Below, piece by piece: positions 43,973 to 53,899 of a stretch of 64,000 bases of DNA. Source of the DNA: an uncultured Prevotellaceae bacterium (GTDB taxonomy: Bacteria; Bacteroidota; Bacteroidia; Bacteroidales; Bacteroidaceae); contig CACWNV010000002.1 in NCBI GenBank assembly GCA_902762325.1, forward strand, positions 32,836 through 96,835, read 5' to 3'. Position 1 is the first letter of the stretch. Every line of letters starts with the position of its first letter. Below the pieces are notes generated by a model. It worked only from the letters and a program-made list of their open reading frames with translations, ran no database searches and was not told where the DNA came from. The position numbers were made by a program, and so were the translations under genes.

Positions 43973-45862
43973 ATGATTAATATACGAAAACTTGAAGCCG
44001 AACTTTGGGAATCGGCAGACCTATTAAGACAAGGTAGCAAACTTACGAGCAGCCAGTATTGTATGCCCGTGCTTGCACTATTGTTCCTGCGCTATGCCTA
44101 TAGCCGATACAAAATGGTGGAGGCAGAGATATTGGAAAACCGCCCAAGCCGAGGCGGACGTGTGATGCCCGTAGAGCCAAACGACTTTGCTGCCAAGAGT
44201 GCATTGTATCTTCCTCGTGAAGCACAGTTCGATTTCCTCGTGAATCTACCCGACAACATTGTTTCTGCTGGTTTGAAGACGAAAGACGGACAGGATATAA
44301 ATTCTTTGGGTGAGGCTGTAAACAATGCCATGCAAGTGGTGGAAGACCAAAGTGAACAATTGACGGGTGTACTTCCTAAAACCTACACGATGTTTGCCGA
44401 TGACCTGTTGCGAGAATTGCTTCGTATCTTCAATAACAAGACCATTGATGAAGTAGGTGGCGATATTATCGGACGCATTTACGAATATTTCCTATCCAAG
44501 TTTGCCAAGGCTGTAGCCAGTGACGATGGTGTTTTCTTTACGCCAAAATCTTTGGTGAAGATGCTTGTCAATGTATTGGAACCCAAGCAAGGCGTGATGT
44601 TGGACCCAGCCTGTGGTAGTGGTGGTATGTTTGTGCAAACGGGTGACTTCGTGAATGCTTCAGGCTACAACGCCAACACTAATATGACCTTCTACGGACA
44701 GGAGAAAGTGGAATATAATGCCCAACTCTGTTTGATGAACATGGCGGTACATGGCTTGAATGGACGGATCGTGTCTGGTGATGAAGCCAATACCTTCTAT
44801 CATGATGCCCACAACTTGGCAGGAAAGTGTGATTATGTGATGGCTAATCCTCCGTTTAATGTAGATAAGGTGAAAGCAGAGTCGGCTTCTGCCGCAGATC
44901 GTCTGCCCTTTGGCTTGCCTGGCGTGAATCAGAAGACCAAGGAGATAGGCAATGCTAACTATCTTTGGATTAGTTACTTCTATGCTTATCTGAATGACCA
45001 CGGTCGTGCAGGCTTCGTCATGGCAAGTTCGGCTACCGATAGTGCCAACAAAGACCGCGACATTCGTGAGAAACTGGTTCGAACGGGTGATGTGGATGTT
45101 ATGGTGAGTGTGGGCAACAACTTCTTCTACACCCTCTCGCTCCCTTGCTCGCTGTGGTTCTTTGATAAGGCAAAGCGTTTAGAGAATAAGAATCGTGTAC
45201 TTTTCATTGATGCCCGCAACTATTATACCGTTGTTGACCGTACTCTTAATGAATGGTCAGAATGGCAATTGAAAAATTTGCAAGCTATTGTCCATCTGTA
45301 TCGTGGAGAACAGAACAAGTATAAGTCGCTTATCAATGAGTATTGGAATGCACTTAGCGAACATGCCGAGAGACATGACTCTTATTCTTGGCAAGATCGT
45401 GACATGACTTTCGAGAAAGCCCTCGGTGTACTCAGCTCCGAGGAGGCGATGTACAAAACGTATATCAAAGACCAACAAGATGCCCTCAAAAAGACAAAAG
45501 GGAAAAAGGAGAAGGATGAACTGAAGGCTGTCATTGCCTCCAATGAGGCGGAACTTGCTGTTACTCTTGAAGCCAAGGATATGGTAAACGAAGCCATTTG
45601 GCTCACTTCGAAGTTCGGTCTTGAAGGCGAATATCAGGATGTGCTTGGTCTTTGCAAAATTGCAACCATCGATGAAATCAGTGAGAAGAACTACAGCCTT
45701 ACTCCCGGTGCATACGTGGGTGTTGCTGAAGTCGAGGACGATGGCGTTGACTTCCATGAGCGTATGAACGAAATCCATACAGAACTCGCCTCACTCAACA
45801 AAGAAGCCAACGTGCTAATGAGCGAGATAATGAAGGAATGGGAAACTCTTAACACGAAGTAA
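43973..45862 (+). CDS. hsdM: type I restriction-modification system, methyltransferase subunit HsdM
   Basis: HsdM adds methyl groups to adenine at sites chosen by HsdS. The 629-residue protein starts with a helical N-terminal domain (ELWESADLLRQGSKLTSSQY), then has the SAM-binding motif DPACGSGGMF (211-220) and the catalytic NPPF (292-295) of N6-adenine methyltransferases. The C-terminal 120 residues are charged and helical, as is usual where HsdM contacts HsdS. It starts 16 bases after the AraC gene and three bases before the DUF1016 gene. Composition is more AT-rich than the cysK and rha regions, consistent with a mobile defence locus. Confidence 0.96.
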   Translation: MINIRKLEAELWESADLLRQGSKLTSSQYCMPVLALLFLRYAYSRYKMVEAEILENRPSRGGRVMPVEPNDFAAKSALYLPREAQFDFLVNLPDNIVSAGLKTKDGQDINSLGEAVNNAMQVVEDQSEQLTGVLPKTYTMFADDLLRELLRIFNNKTIDEVGGDIIGRIYEYFLSKFAKAVASDDGVFFTPKSLVKMLVNVLEPKQGVMLDPACGSGGMFVQTGDFVNASGYNANTNMTFYGQEKVEYNAQLCLMNMAVHGLNGRIVSGDEANTFYHDAHNLAGKCDYVMANPPFNVDKVKAESASAADRLPFGLPGVNQKTKEIGNANYLWISYFYAYLNDHGRAGFVMASSATDSANKDRDIREKLVRTGDVDVMVSVGNNFFYTLSLPCSLWFFDKAKRLENKNRVLFIDARNYYTVVDRTLNEWSEWQLKNLQAIVHLYRGEQNKYKSLINEYWNALSEHAERHDSYSWQDRDMTFEKALGVLSSEEAMYKTYIKDQQDALKKTKGKKEKDELKAVIASNEAELAVTLEAKDMVNEAIWLTSKFGLEGEYQDVLGLCKIATIDEISEKNYSLTPGAYVGVAEVEDDGVDFHERMNEIHTELASLNKEANVLMSEIMKEWETLNTK

Positions 45863-45865
45863 ATC

Positions 45866-46954
45866 ATGGCAAAAGAGATAAAACCAATAGTGTCAACCGA
45901 TATTTCAGCAATGGGTACAGTAGTTGGAAAAATGATGAATGACCTCCGCCAAATCATTGACGAAGCGCGAATCCATGTGGCATCTACAGCCAACTATGAG
46001 CTTACCATGATGTACTGGCATATTGGCGAGCGAATTAACCGCGACGTGCTTGGAAATGAACGAGCTACATACGGAAAACAAATTATCGCAACAGTGTCAC
46101 GACAATTACAAGCATGGTATGGTAGTAAGGGCTTTGAGGAGAGAACAATTAGGAGAATGGTACAATTTGCGCAAGAATTCCCTGATTGGCAAATAGTGTC
46201 ACCGCTGGTGTCAAAATTGTCTTGGACTCATTTCCTGACTATTATGACACTGAAAGACCCACTTCAACGAGAGTTTTATCTTACAATGGCAGCAAACGAG
46301 AGGTGGAGTAAACGTACACTTCAATCAAAGATTGATGGAATGCTTTACGAGCGTACTGCATTGTCGTCAAAGCCTGAGGAAGTTGTAAAACAGGAACTTG
46401 CCAATGTTAGAGATAATAAAGTTGTTTCTCCTGAAGTAGTATTCAAAAGCCCTTATTTCCTTGAATTTACTGGATTAAAAGGCTTGTATAGCGAGAAGGA
46501 CTTGGAAGACAGTCTTGTAGCACATCTGGAACAGTTCATTCTTGAACTTGGAAATGGGTTCTGCTTTGTTGAGCGTCAAAAGCGTATGATTATTGATGGA
46601 GAGGATTTCTATCTTGACCTGCTATTCTACCACCGCAAACTACATCGCCTAATTGCCATTGATTTGAAACTCGGTCGTTTCAAAGCTCAATACAAAGGTC
46701 AGATGGAGCTGTATTTACGTTGGCTTGAGCAGAATGAAATGGAGCCAGGGGAAGAAACTCCACTTGGTCTTTTACTTTGTACTGAAGGTAGTGAGGAACA
46801 GATTGAACTTCTCCAACTCGATAAATCGGGAATAAAGGTGGCTCAGTATATGACAGAACTGCCTCCGCGCGATGTCCTCGTACAACAGATACAAAAGTCC
46901 CTTGAAGTTGCAAAAGCTAAATGGGAAAATGGACGAAAGGAGGATGAAGAATGA
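45866..46954 (+). CDS. DUF1016 (YhcG-family) nuclease-domain protein inside the hsd operon
   Basis: This 362-residue protein has the same two-part build as the protein at 30650. The helical N-terminal domain contains NYELTMMYWHIGERINRDVLG and RTIRRMVQFAQEFPDW. The PD-(D/E)XK-like domain contains FCFVERQKRMIIDGEDFYLD, LLFYHRKLHRLIAIDLKLGRF and LYLRWLEQNEMEPGEETPLG. The usual E-x-K position reads D-L-K here, a variant seen in the family. Unlike the first copy it has no KSQQ repeat before the second domain. It starts three bases after hsdM and overlaps hsdS by four bases (ATGA), so it is made together with the specificity subunit. Confidence 0.88.
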   Translation: MAKEIKPIVSTDISAMGTVVGKMMNDLRQIIDEARIHVASTANYELTMMYWHIGERINRDVLGNERATYGKQIIATVSRQLQAWYGSKGFEERTIRRMVQFAQEFPDWQIVSPLVSKLSWTHFLTIMTLKDPLQREFYLTMAANERWSKRTLQSKIDGMLYERTALSSKPEEVVKQELANVRDNKVVSPEVVFKSPYFLEFTGLKGLYSEKDLEDSLVAHLEQFILELGNGFCFVERQKRMIIDGEDFYLDLLFYHRKLHRLIAIDLKLGRFKAQYKGQMELYLRWLEQNEMEPGEETPLGLLLCTEGSEEQIELLQLDKSGIKVAQYMTELPPRDVLVQQIQKSLEVAKAKWENGRKEDEE

Positions 46955-48129
46955 GCGAGTGGAAATGCTATAAACTTAGTGAGATTTCATCTTTGAGTAA
47001 TGGTATAAACTTTGATAAGTCTGCCTATACTCGGGGGGTGAAATTGATTGGTGTGTCCGACTTTAAGAATAGAATACATCCAGATTATGATTCACTTCAA
47101 GAGGTTGATTCCAAAGTCGTAAAAAGTGGAGATTATTTGGAAAAAGGAGATATTGTATTTGTTCGTTCCAATGGCAATAAAGAGTTGGTGGGTAGGTGCA
47201 TGATGATTGATAGACATATTCCTGTAACATATTCTGGATTCTGCATAAAACTACGTTTTAAAGACAAGAAGTTATTTGAGCCTGCTTTTTTCAATTATAT
47301 GTTTAGAACAAGACATTTTAAAAAGTCAATGACAGGAACCGCTGTCGGAGCAAACATACAAAATCTCAGTCAATCAAGGTTAGGTAATTGTGAAGTCAAT
47401 GTGCCTGATATTGAAACACAAAAAAGAATTGCCACCATTCTTTCCCGCTACGACTCTTTGATAGAGAACTATCAGAAGCAGATAAAGTTGTTGGAGGAAG
47501 CAGCACAGCGACTCTATAAGGAATGGTTCGTTGACCTCCACTTCCCCGACCACGAAAACACCAAGATTGTCGATGGTGTGCCTGAGGGGTGGGAGAAGAA
47601 GAAAATCGGTGATGTTGTTGTCTATTACGATAAACAAAGAAAGCCCCTATCTTCTATGCAAAGAATGAATATGGAAAAAATCTATCCATACTATGGGGCA
47701 GCAGCGTTAATGGATTATGTTGATAGTTACTTGTTTGATGGCATTTATTTGTTGCTTGGCGAAGACGGTACCGTTATAACGCCAGATAATTTCCCTGTTT
47801 TGCAATACGTATGGGGTAAGTTTTGGGTAAACAATCATGCTCACGTTTTAAGGGGCAAAGATGGCATAAGTACGGAATTTTTGTACTCGATGTTTAAAGA
47901 AATGCCAATTGCTGATGTCGTAACAGGAGCAGCTCAGCCAAAAATTAGTCAAGGTAGGCTTTCTGATAAAAAAATCCTAATGCCTTCTTTAGGACTGATA
48001 CAAGAATGGTCAGGAATAGCGAAACACTATTTTGGAAGGATAAGAGTGATAACTGAGCAAATCCGCCTCCTAACCGAAGCTCGCGACCGCTTGCTTCCGA
48101 AACTGATGAGTGGCGAGATAGCAGTATAA
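46951..48129 (+). CDS. hsdS: type I restriction-modification system, specificity subunit HsdS
   Basis: HsdS recognises the two halves of the DNA target and scaffolds HsdM and HsdR. The 392-residue protein has the expected layout. A first target-recognition domain (about 1-150, starting WKCYKLSEISSLSNGINFDK) is followed by a conserved helix (about 150-195, ETQKRIATILSRYDSLIENYQK to AAQRLYKEWFVDLHFP). A second recognition domain starts at VPEGWEKKKIGDVV, and a second conserved helix reads RIRVITEQIRLLTEARDRLLPKLMSGEI. Both half-sites are present, so the subunit looks intact. No second hsdS fragment or recombinase gene is nearby, so no shuffling system is apparent. Confidence 0.95.
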   Translation: MSEWKCYKLSEISSLSNGINFDKSAYTRGVKLIGVSDFKNRIHPDYDSLQEVDSKVVKSGDYLEKGDIVFVRSNGNKELVGRCMMIDRHIPVTYSGFCIKLRFKDKKLFEPAFFNYMFRTRHFKKSMTGTAVGANIQNLSQSRLGNCEVNVPDIETQKRIATILSRYDSLIENYQKQIKLLEEAAQRLYKEWFVDLHFPDHENTKIVDGVPEGWEKKKIGDVVVYYDKQRKPLSSMQRMNMEKIYPYYGAAALMDYVDSYLFDGIYLLLGEDGTVITPDNFPVLQYVWGKFWVNNHAHVLRGKDGISTEFLYSMFKEMPIADVVTGAAQPKISQGRLSDKKILMPSLGLIQEWSGIAKHYFGRIRVITEQIRLLTEARDRLLPKLMSGEIAV

Positions 48130-48156
48130 CGTAACGATAAAAATAGAACAAGAAAT

Positions 48157-49161
48157 ATGTATATACCACCATTTACAATAACAGAGAAGATGCTGCATCT
48201 GGTATCAGATATATCAGAGCAGGTGGGCATTCTCAATGCAAGATTGGGAGAAGATATTCCTTCACCCATGCTTCGCAAGAAAAGCCAGATAAAGACCATT
48301 CACTCGTCGCTGGCCATAGAGAATAACACGCTATCGCTGAAGCAGGTGACTGATATTATAGATGGTAAGCATGTGTTAGGTGCGCCTGACGAGATACAAG
48401 AGGTGAAGAACGCTGTTGAAGCCTATCACCTGATGACTCAGTTGGACGCATTCAAGGAAAAGGATTTGTTGAAGGCTCATGGACTCATGATGAAAGATCT
48501 GGTACGCAACGCAGGACATTATCGCTATGATGGTGTAGGCGTATTCGATGGTAATGGCAACTGTCTGCACATGGCTCCACCACCTGAGCGCGTGCCAGAA
48601 CTGATGGGTGACCTCTTCCAATGGGTTAAGACATGTAAGACGCATCCACTTATCTATTCGTGCGTTTTTCACTATGAGTTTGAGTTTATTCATCCCTTTA
48701 TTGATGGCAATGGTCGTATGGGGCGCTATTGGCAAACGATGTTGCTCAGCCGTTGGAAAGGTATCTTTGCATGGCTGCCTGTAGAAACCATCGTAAAGGA
48801 ACATCAGCAGGAGTATTACCATGTTATTCAGAAATGTGATCAAGCGGGTGAAAGCACGCTGTTCGTGGAATATATGTTGCGCTGTCTGCTTGATGCAATG
48901 GCTAATTATGACGATGATGACGCGGAAGTGCAGGATAAAATACAGGATAAAGTGCAGGATAAATTCCCTGAAGTATCTCAGCCTGTATGGGATGTATTTG
49001 ACATCATTCGCAATAATCCTAAAGTAACAGTCAACTCCATTTGCGAGCAGATAAACTTGAAGGAACGACAGATATACAAGCATATTGCACAACTAAAATC
49101 CTTAGGACTAATTGTTCGTGTGGGAAGCAATAAGACGGGTTATTGGAAAGTAAATTTATAA
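48157..49161 (+). CDS. Fic-domain protein (adenylyltransferase) embedded in the hsd operon
   Basis: Fic enzymes transfer AMP, or another nucleotide moiety, to hydroxyl groups of target proteins. The 334-residue protein has the catalytic motif HPFIDGNGRMGR (179-190, with His179). A self-inhibitory motif of the S/T-x-x-x-E-N form lies before it (SLAIEN, 51-56), which makes it a class II Fic. A C-terminal winged-helix segment (VNSICEQINLKERQIYKHIAQLKSLG) suggests DNA binding. Between the two is an odd repeated run, DKIQDKVQDKF. It sits 27 bases after hsdS and five bases before hsdR, so it is fully inside the restriction operon. Confidence 0.93.
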   Translation: MYIPPFTITEKMLHLVSDISEQVGILNARLGEDIPSPMLRKKSQIKTIHSSLAIENNTLSLKQVTDIIDGKHVLGAPDEIQEVKNAVEAYHLMTQLDAFKEKDLLKAHGLMMKDLVRNAGHYRYDGVGVFDGNGNCLHMAPPPERVPELMGDLFQWVKTCKTHPLIYSCVFHYEFEFIHPFIDGNGRMGRYWQTMLLSRWKGIFAWLPVETIVKEHQQEYYHVIQKCDQAGESTLFVEYMLRCLLDAMANYDDDDAEVQDKIQDKVQDKFPEVSQPVWDVFDIIRNNPKVTVNSICEQINLKERQIYKHIAQLKSLGLIVRVGSNKTGYWKVNL

Positions 49162-49165
49162 CGAT

Positions 49166-52100
49166 ATGGCAAAGGACTATAGCGAAGACCAACTGATACA
49201 ACGGAGTGCAGCCGAGTTGCTGGAGAAGGAACTGGGTTGGACGAGCGTGTATGCCTTTGATAAGGAGGTGCTCGGCGTGAATGGAACGTTGGGGCGTAAC
49301 TCTTATCATGAGGTATTGCTAACAGAACGCTTCCGCAAGGCATTAAAGACGTTGAATCCTTGGCTGACGGATAAGCAGTTGGGCGAGGCTGTGGAGCGTA
49401 TGACAGAGCATATCAGTTCGCAAACGCTGATGCAAATCAACGAGCAGAAGTATCAGTACATCAAGGATGGCATTCCCGTGACTCGTGTGAATCCAAATGG
49501 CGAGACGGAAGAAGTTCGTGCTAAAGTCATCGACTTTACATCGCCAGATAAGAACGACTTCCTTTGTGTCCGAGAGATGTGGGTGTATGGTGCGCTCTAT
49601 CATCGTCGTGCTGACATCGTGGGCTTCGTGAATGGTCTGCCTTTGCTGTTTATGGAATTGAAGAACCACGACGTGGAAGTGGTGGATGCCTTCAACAAGA
49701 ACTATCGTGACTATCTCGATACCATTCCGCAATTGTTCTATCACAATGCCTTCATCATGTTTAGCAATGGCTTGGAGGCACGAGTGGGAACCATCGACTC
49801 TAAGTGGGAGTTCTTCCATGAATGGAAACGACTGAAGGAAGAAGATGCTGGCAATATAGAATTGCCAACGATGTTACGAGGCATCTGTAAGAAAGAGAAC
49901 TTTTTGGACTTGTTGGAAAACTTCATACTCTACGACCATAGTGGTGGACGGACAGCAAAGATTCTTGCTCGTAATCATCAATACTTGGGTGTGAATCAAG
50001 CGGCGGAAAAATATAGTAACCGCCAGTTATTAGATGGAAAGTTGGGTGTCTTCTGGCATACGCAAGGTTCGGGCAAGAGTTATTCCATGCTATTCCTCTC
50101 CCAGAAGATTCGGCGCAAGTTCGAAGGTTCGCCTACATTCTTGGTATTGACCGACCGCGACGAACTGAACAAGCAAATCAGCGACACCTTCGAAAACTGC
50201 GGTCTATTGGGTAATGTGAAGGCAAAAAAGTTTATTGCCAGCAGTAGCGAAGACTTAAAGACAAAATTGAAAGGCAATCCATCATTCATCTTCTCGCTCA
50301 TTCAGAAATTCAACGATTCTAAGGCCGAACCTATCTATCCCGACCATGATATTATCGTGATGAGCGATGAGGCACATCGTACGCAGAATGGAATCTTTGC
50401 CGATAATCTGATGCACCTGCTTCCTACAGCCCATCGTATCGGGTTTACGGGAACACCATTGCTGTCCAATGACAATATCACCGCCCGTACATTTGGTGGC
50501 TATGTGAGTATCTACGATTTCAAACGTGCCGTTGAGGATAAGGCAACCGTTCCACTTTATTATGAGAACCGAGGCGAGAAGTTGAAAGACTTGAAGAATC
50601 CTGTCATCAATCAAGAAATAGCATCGGCACTGGAACAAGCGAGTGAACTGGATGCCTCACAATTGGCTAAGTTGGAAAGAGAATTCTCAAAAGAGGTTCA
50701 TCTGTTAACGGCAGCCAAACGATTGCACTTGATTGCAAAGGATTTCGTGCAACACTATAGTGACTTATGGACTTCAGGAAAGGCGATGTTTGTATGTTAT
50801 AATAAGGTGACGTGTGTGCGTATGTATAATTATGTGCAGGATTATTGGCAGCGCGAAATCAAGACATTGGAACAAACCATAGCCAATAGTACTTCTCAAC
50901 AAGAGGCACAGGAACTGACACGAAAACTGGAATGGATGAAAGAGACAGATATGGCTGTTGTTGTCTCGCAAGAACAAAACGAGATACAGATATTCCAAAA
51001 GTGGGGACTTGACATCAAACCTCATCGTGAGCGAATGGAAAAGGAGGAGTTGGACAAGGCGTTCAAGGCTGATGATTCGCACTTACGTATCGTATTTGTC
51101 TGTGCCATGTGGTTGACTGGTTTCGATGTGAAGACCCTCTCGTGTCTCTACATCGACAAACCCATGAAAGCACACACGTTGATGCAGACTATCGCCCGTG
51201 CCAATCGTGTGTCAGAAGGAAAGACTAACGGCTTGATTGTCGATTACATTGGCATCGTGAAAGCATTGCGCCAAGCATTAGCAGACTATACGGCTAATCC
51301 TAAAGGGGGAGAAGGTGGAAACGACCCAACGATTGATAAAAAGGAGCTCATCAAACATGTCTTGGAAACGATTGTTGCTGCAACGACTTTTCTGAAAGAA
51401 CACGGTTTTGATTTGGATGATTTAATCCAAGCTGAAAGTTTCGAGAAACTATCGTTGTTAAAAACTGCTGCCAATGCGATGTGCGAAACAGCTGAAATCA
51501 GAAAGTCGTATTGTACGTATGCAACCACTTTGTTGAAACTTTGGAAATACCTTGACCGCGAGGACATTACTCCTGAGATGAAGCAGCAGAAAGATGCCAT
51601 AGAAGCTATTTACAAAGAGTTGCTGAAAAAGCGTAAACATGCTGATATCACAGACCTTAGCGTGGAAATCAATAGGATAGTAAATGAGCATGTGGAGGTT
51701 GATGCTGCGATGGTATCCGATTCACGCAAGTTTGACATTAGCGGAATAGACTTTGAACTGCTTCGTCGTGAGTTTGCCAAGAGCAGGGAAAAGAATCTGG
51801 TGATGAAAGACATTCAAGAACTATTGCAAGAGCGCATAGCGCAGATGTTGTCTGTAAATCCATCTCGTATCAATTTCTATGAGAAGTATCAAGAAATCAT
51901 TCACGATTATAACAAAGAACAAAATCGTGTGACCATTGAGAAAACATTCGAGGAACTGACGAAACTCTCCCACGAACTGACAGAAGAAGAAAAACGCTAC
52001 GTGCGCGAAGGCTTTGAGAACGACGAACAACTTTCGATGTATGATGTTCTGATGAAAGAAGACCTTTCAAAAGATGACATCAAGAAACTGAAGTCAGTAG

Positions 52101-52306
52101 CCAAAGAACTTTTAGAGATTATCAAGGCGCAATTAGAGACAATGGATCACCCATTTGACAAACAAGAAACCAAAGCAGCCATTATCATTACCATCCGCGA
52201 TTTACTATGGAAGGAGCTTCCTGAGAGTTATTCTAATGAAAGCATCAACTATTACCGCGATGCCGTGTATCAGTATGTGAGTCAAAGATACGGAGGAGTG
52301 GCATAA
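49166..52306 (+). CDS. hsdR: type I restriction-modification system, restriction subunit HsdR
   Basis: HsdR translocates and cuts unmodified DNA. The 1046-residue protein has an N-terminal PD-(D/E)XK nuclease (Asp150 and Glu164-x-Lys166 in ADIVGFVNGLPLLFMELK). The superfamily 2 translocase follows, with Walker A TQGSGKS (299-305), DEAH (401-404) and GFTGTPL. The second RecA lobe contains WLTGFDVKTLSCLYIDKPMK and TLMQTIARANRV. A helical C-terminal domain completes it. The length is normal and all motifs are intact, so the restriction system is probably active. It is the last gene of the operon and ends at a strong terminator. Confidence 0.96.
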   Translation: MAKDYSEDQLIQRSAAELLEKELGWTSVYAFDKEVLGVNGTLGRNSYHEVLLTERFRKALKTLNPWLTDKQLGEAVERMTEHISSQTLMQINEQKYQYIKDGIPVTRVNPNGETEEVRAKVIDFTSPDKNDFLCVREMWVYGALYHRRADIVGFVNGLPLLFMELKNHDVEVVDAFNKNYRDYLDTIPQLFYHNAFIMFSNGLEARVGTIDSKWEFFHEWKRLKEEDAGNIELPTMLRGICKKENFLDLLENFILYDHSGGRTAKILARNHQYLGVNQAAEKYSNRQLLDGKLGVFWHTQGSGKSYSMLFLSQKIRRKFEGSPTFLVLTDRDELNKQISDTFENCGLLGNVKAKKFIASSSEDLKTKLKGNPSFIFSLIQKFNDSKAEPIYPDHDIIVMSDEAHRTQNGIFADNLMHLLPTAHRIGFTGTPLLSNDNITARTFGGYVSIYDFKRAVEDKATVPLYYENRGEKLKDLKNPVINQEIASALEQASELDASQLAKLEREFSKEVHLLTAAKRLHLIAKDFVQHYSDLWTSGKAMFVCYNKVTCVRMYNYVQDYWQREIKTLEQTIANSTSQQEAQELTRKLEWMKETDMAVVVSQEQNEIQIFQKWGLDIKPHRERMEKEELDKAFKADDSHLRIVFVCAMWLTGFDVKTLSCLYIDKPMKAHTLMQTIARANRVSEGKTNGLIVDYIGIVKALRQALADYTANPKGGEGGNDPTIDKKELIKHVLETIVAATTFLKEHGFDLDDLIQAESFEKLSLLKTAANAMCETAEIRKSYCTYATTLLKLWKYLDREDITPEMKQQKDAIEAIYKELLKKRKHADITDLSVEINRIVNEHVEVDAAMVSDSRKFDISGIDFELLRREFAKSREKNLVMKDIQELLQERIAQMLSVNPSRINFYEKYQEIIHDYNKEQNRVTIEKTFEELTKLSHELTEEEKRYVREGFENDEQLSMYDVLMKEDLSKDDIKKLKSVAKELLEIIKAQLETMDHPFDKQETKAAIIITIRDLLWKELPESYSNESINYYRDAVYQYVSQRYGGVA

Positions 52307-52323
52307 TCAATATCCAACTAAAA

Positions 52324-52367
52324 AAACTATTGTAACGTGTTTAGATTATTCCACGTTACAATAGTTT
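52324..52367. terminator. bidirectional terminator between hsdR and nhaD
   Basis: AAACTATTGTAACGTG (52324-52339) and its exact reverse complement (52352-52367) enclose a 12-base loop between convergent genes, with A/T-rich runs on both sides. Confidence 0.85.
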
Positions 52368-52394
52368 AAAATATTGGTTATATTCTCGGTTCTA

Positions 52395-53726
52395 TTAGAA
52401 TATAAAACTATCGAGCAACCAGTAGCTGATGATACCAGCCAGATAACCGACAAAGGCAATCCATGTGATACGCTTCATGTACCAGCCGAAGGTGATCTTC
52501 TCCAGTCCCATTACGACGACACCGGCAGCACTTCCGATGATGAGCATTGAACCTCCTACACCGGCACAGTAAGCAAGTAATTGCCAGAAGATACCGTCAA
52601 CGGCCATTGCACCCTCGGCAGCAACAGGATACATGCCCATACATCCAGCCACGAGAGGAACATTATCGACAATTGAAGACAAGACTCCGATGATACCATT
52701 GATGAGGTAGTAATTGCCTGAGAATGCCGTGTTGAGTCCTTCACCAAGTGCAGTCAACACACCAACTTCCTGTAATACGGCAACAGCCATCAGGATACCG
52801 AGGAAGAACATGATGGTCGCCAGGTCAATCTTTGAAAGCAAGTCACTCACACGCTTAGCCATCGTATCGTCTTCAGAAGTGTTGTGATGGAAGATCTCTG
52901 TCACCGTCCAGAGAAGACCCAAAACTAACAGGATACCCATGAACGGAGGCAGATGGGTGATTGTCTTGAAAATAGGTACAAACACAAGACCGCCAACACC
53001 CAGCCAGAAGATAACATTGCGCTGCTTCTTCGTAAACTGACTGACTTCTGACTTGGGCAGATTCTGGGATTTCTCGAACTTTCCCTTGAGTGAATACTGT
53101 AAGATAAATGCCGGAATGACCATTGAGACAAGCGACGGAATGAAGATTTCCGTTATGACACCCTGTGTCGTGATTACGCCCTTTATCCACAACATGATGG
53201 TTGTCACGTCTCCAATTGGGGAGAAGGCACCTCCCGAGTTGGCAGAAATGATGATCAATGCCGCATAGATCAGGCGTTCTTCCCTTGCCTGTACCAATTT
53301 GCGAAGCACCATAATCATTACGATAGAAGTCGTCAGGTTGTCGAGGATAGCAGACAGGAAGAATGTCATGAAGGCAACACGCCACATCAGCTTCCGCTTA
53401 GAACGTGTCTTCATCACATCACGCACGAAGTTGAAACCGCCGTTTGAGTCGACAATTTCAACAATGGTCATCGCTCCCATCAGGAAGAAAAGAGTACCGG
53501 CAGCATCACCCAGATGATGTTCAATCACCTCAGCAATATGCCCCAGGATACCATCGGCGGCTATTCCCGGATAATAGGATTCTGGTCCCATCATCAACAG
53601 AGTCCAGCAGAACACACACATAAGCAGTGCTATGGCTGCTTTGTTGACTTTTGTCAGGCTCTCAAGTGCAATGCACAGATAGCCAATAACAAATACAATT
53701 ACAATGAATAATGTTAATGTTGACAT
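52395..53726 (-). CDS. nhaD: sodium:proton antiporter NhaD
   Basis: NhaD exports sodium in exchange for protons and helps in salt and alkaline-pH tolerance. The 443-residue membrane protein has about 12 membrane segments. It shows NhaD/ion-transporter-superfamily features: GTLFFLMGAMTIVEIVDSNGGF, ILDNLTTSIVMIMVLRKLV, SANSGGAFSPIGDVTTIMLW and the second-half repeat SSIVDNVPLVAGCMGMYP. It is read towards hsdR from its own promoter region, divergent from rhaB. Confidence 0.93.
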   Translation of the reverse strand: MSTLTLFIVIVFVIGYLCIALESLTKVNKAAIALLMCVFCWTLLMMGPESYYPGIAADGILGHIAEVIEHHLGDAAGTLFFLMGAMTIVEIVDSNGGFNFVRDVMKTRSKRKLMWRVAFMTFFLSAILDNLTTSIVMIMVLRKLVQAREERLIYAALIIISANSGGAFSPIGDVTTIMLWIKGVITTQGVITEIFIPSLVSMVIPAFILQYSLKGKFEKSQNLPKSEVSQFTKKQRNVIFWLGVGGLVFVPIFKTITHLPPFMGILLVLGLLWTVTEIFHHNTSEDDTMAKRVSDLLSKIDLATIMFFLGILMAVAVLQEVGVLTALGEGLNTAFSGNYYLINGIIGVLSSIVDNVPLVAGCMGMYPVAAEGAMAVDGIFWQLLAYCAGVGGSMLIIGSAAGVVVMGLEKITFGWYMKRITWIAFVGYLAGIISYWLLDSFIF

Positions 53727-53865
53727 TTGGTTAGATATTAATTTTGTTGCGACAAAGATACGAAAGTTTTCTGAGTTATCATCTTACATTTACGGTTCAA
53801 ATTAAAAAAATCAAAACTTTAGGGAGAAAAATCAAATAATAGTGCCAAGAACACCGCAATATACC

Positions 53866-53873
53866 TAACTTTG
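53866..53873 (+). promoter_or_regulatory. -7 promoter box for the rhaB gene
   Basis: TAACTTTG fits TAnnTTTG and lies 26 bases before the rhaB ATG. A matching TTTG -33 element is missing, as expected for a promoter that needs an activator. Confidence 0.5.
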
Positions 53874-53899
53874 CAACAGAAAATCTATTAAAACCTAAC

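Noticed and set aside
46951-48129. Phase-variable (shuffling) hsdS locus
   Set aside because: There is a single intact hsdS, no partial copies and no recombinase gene in the neighbourhood.
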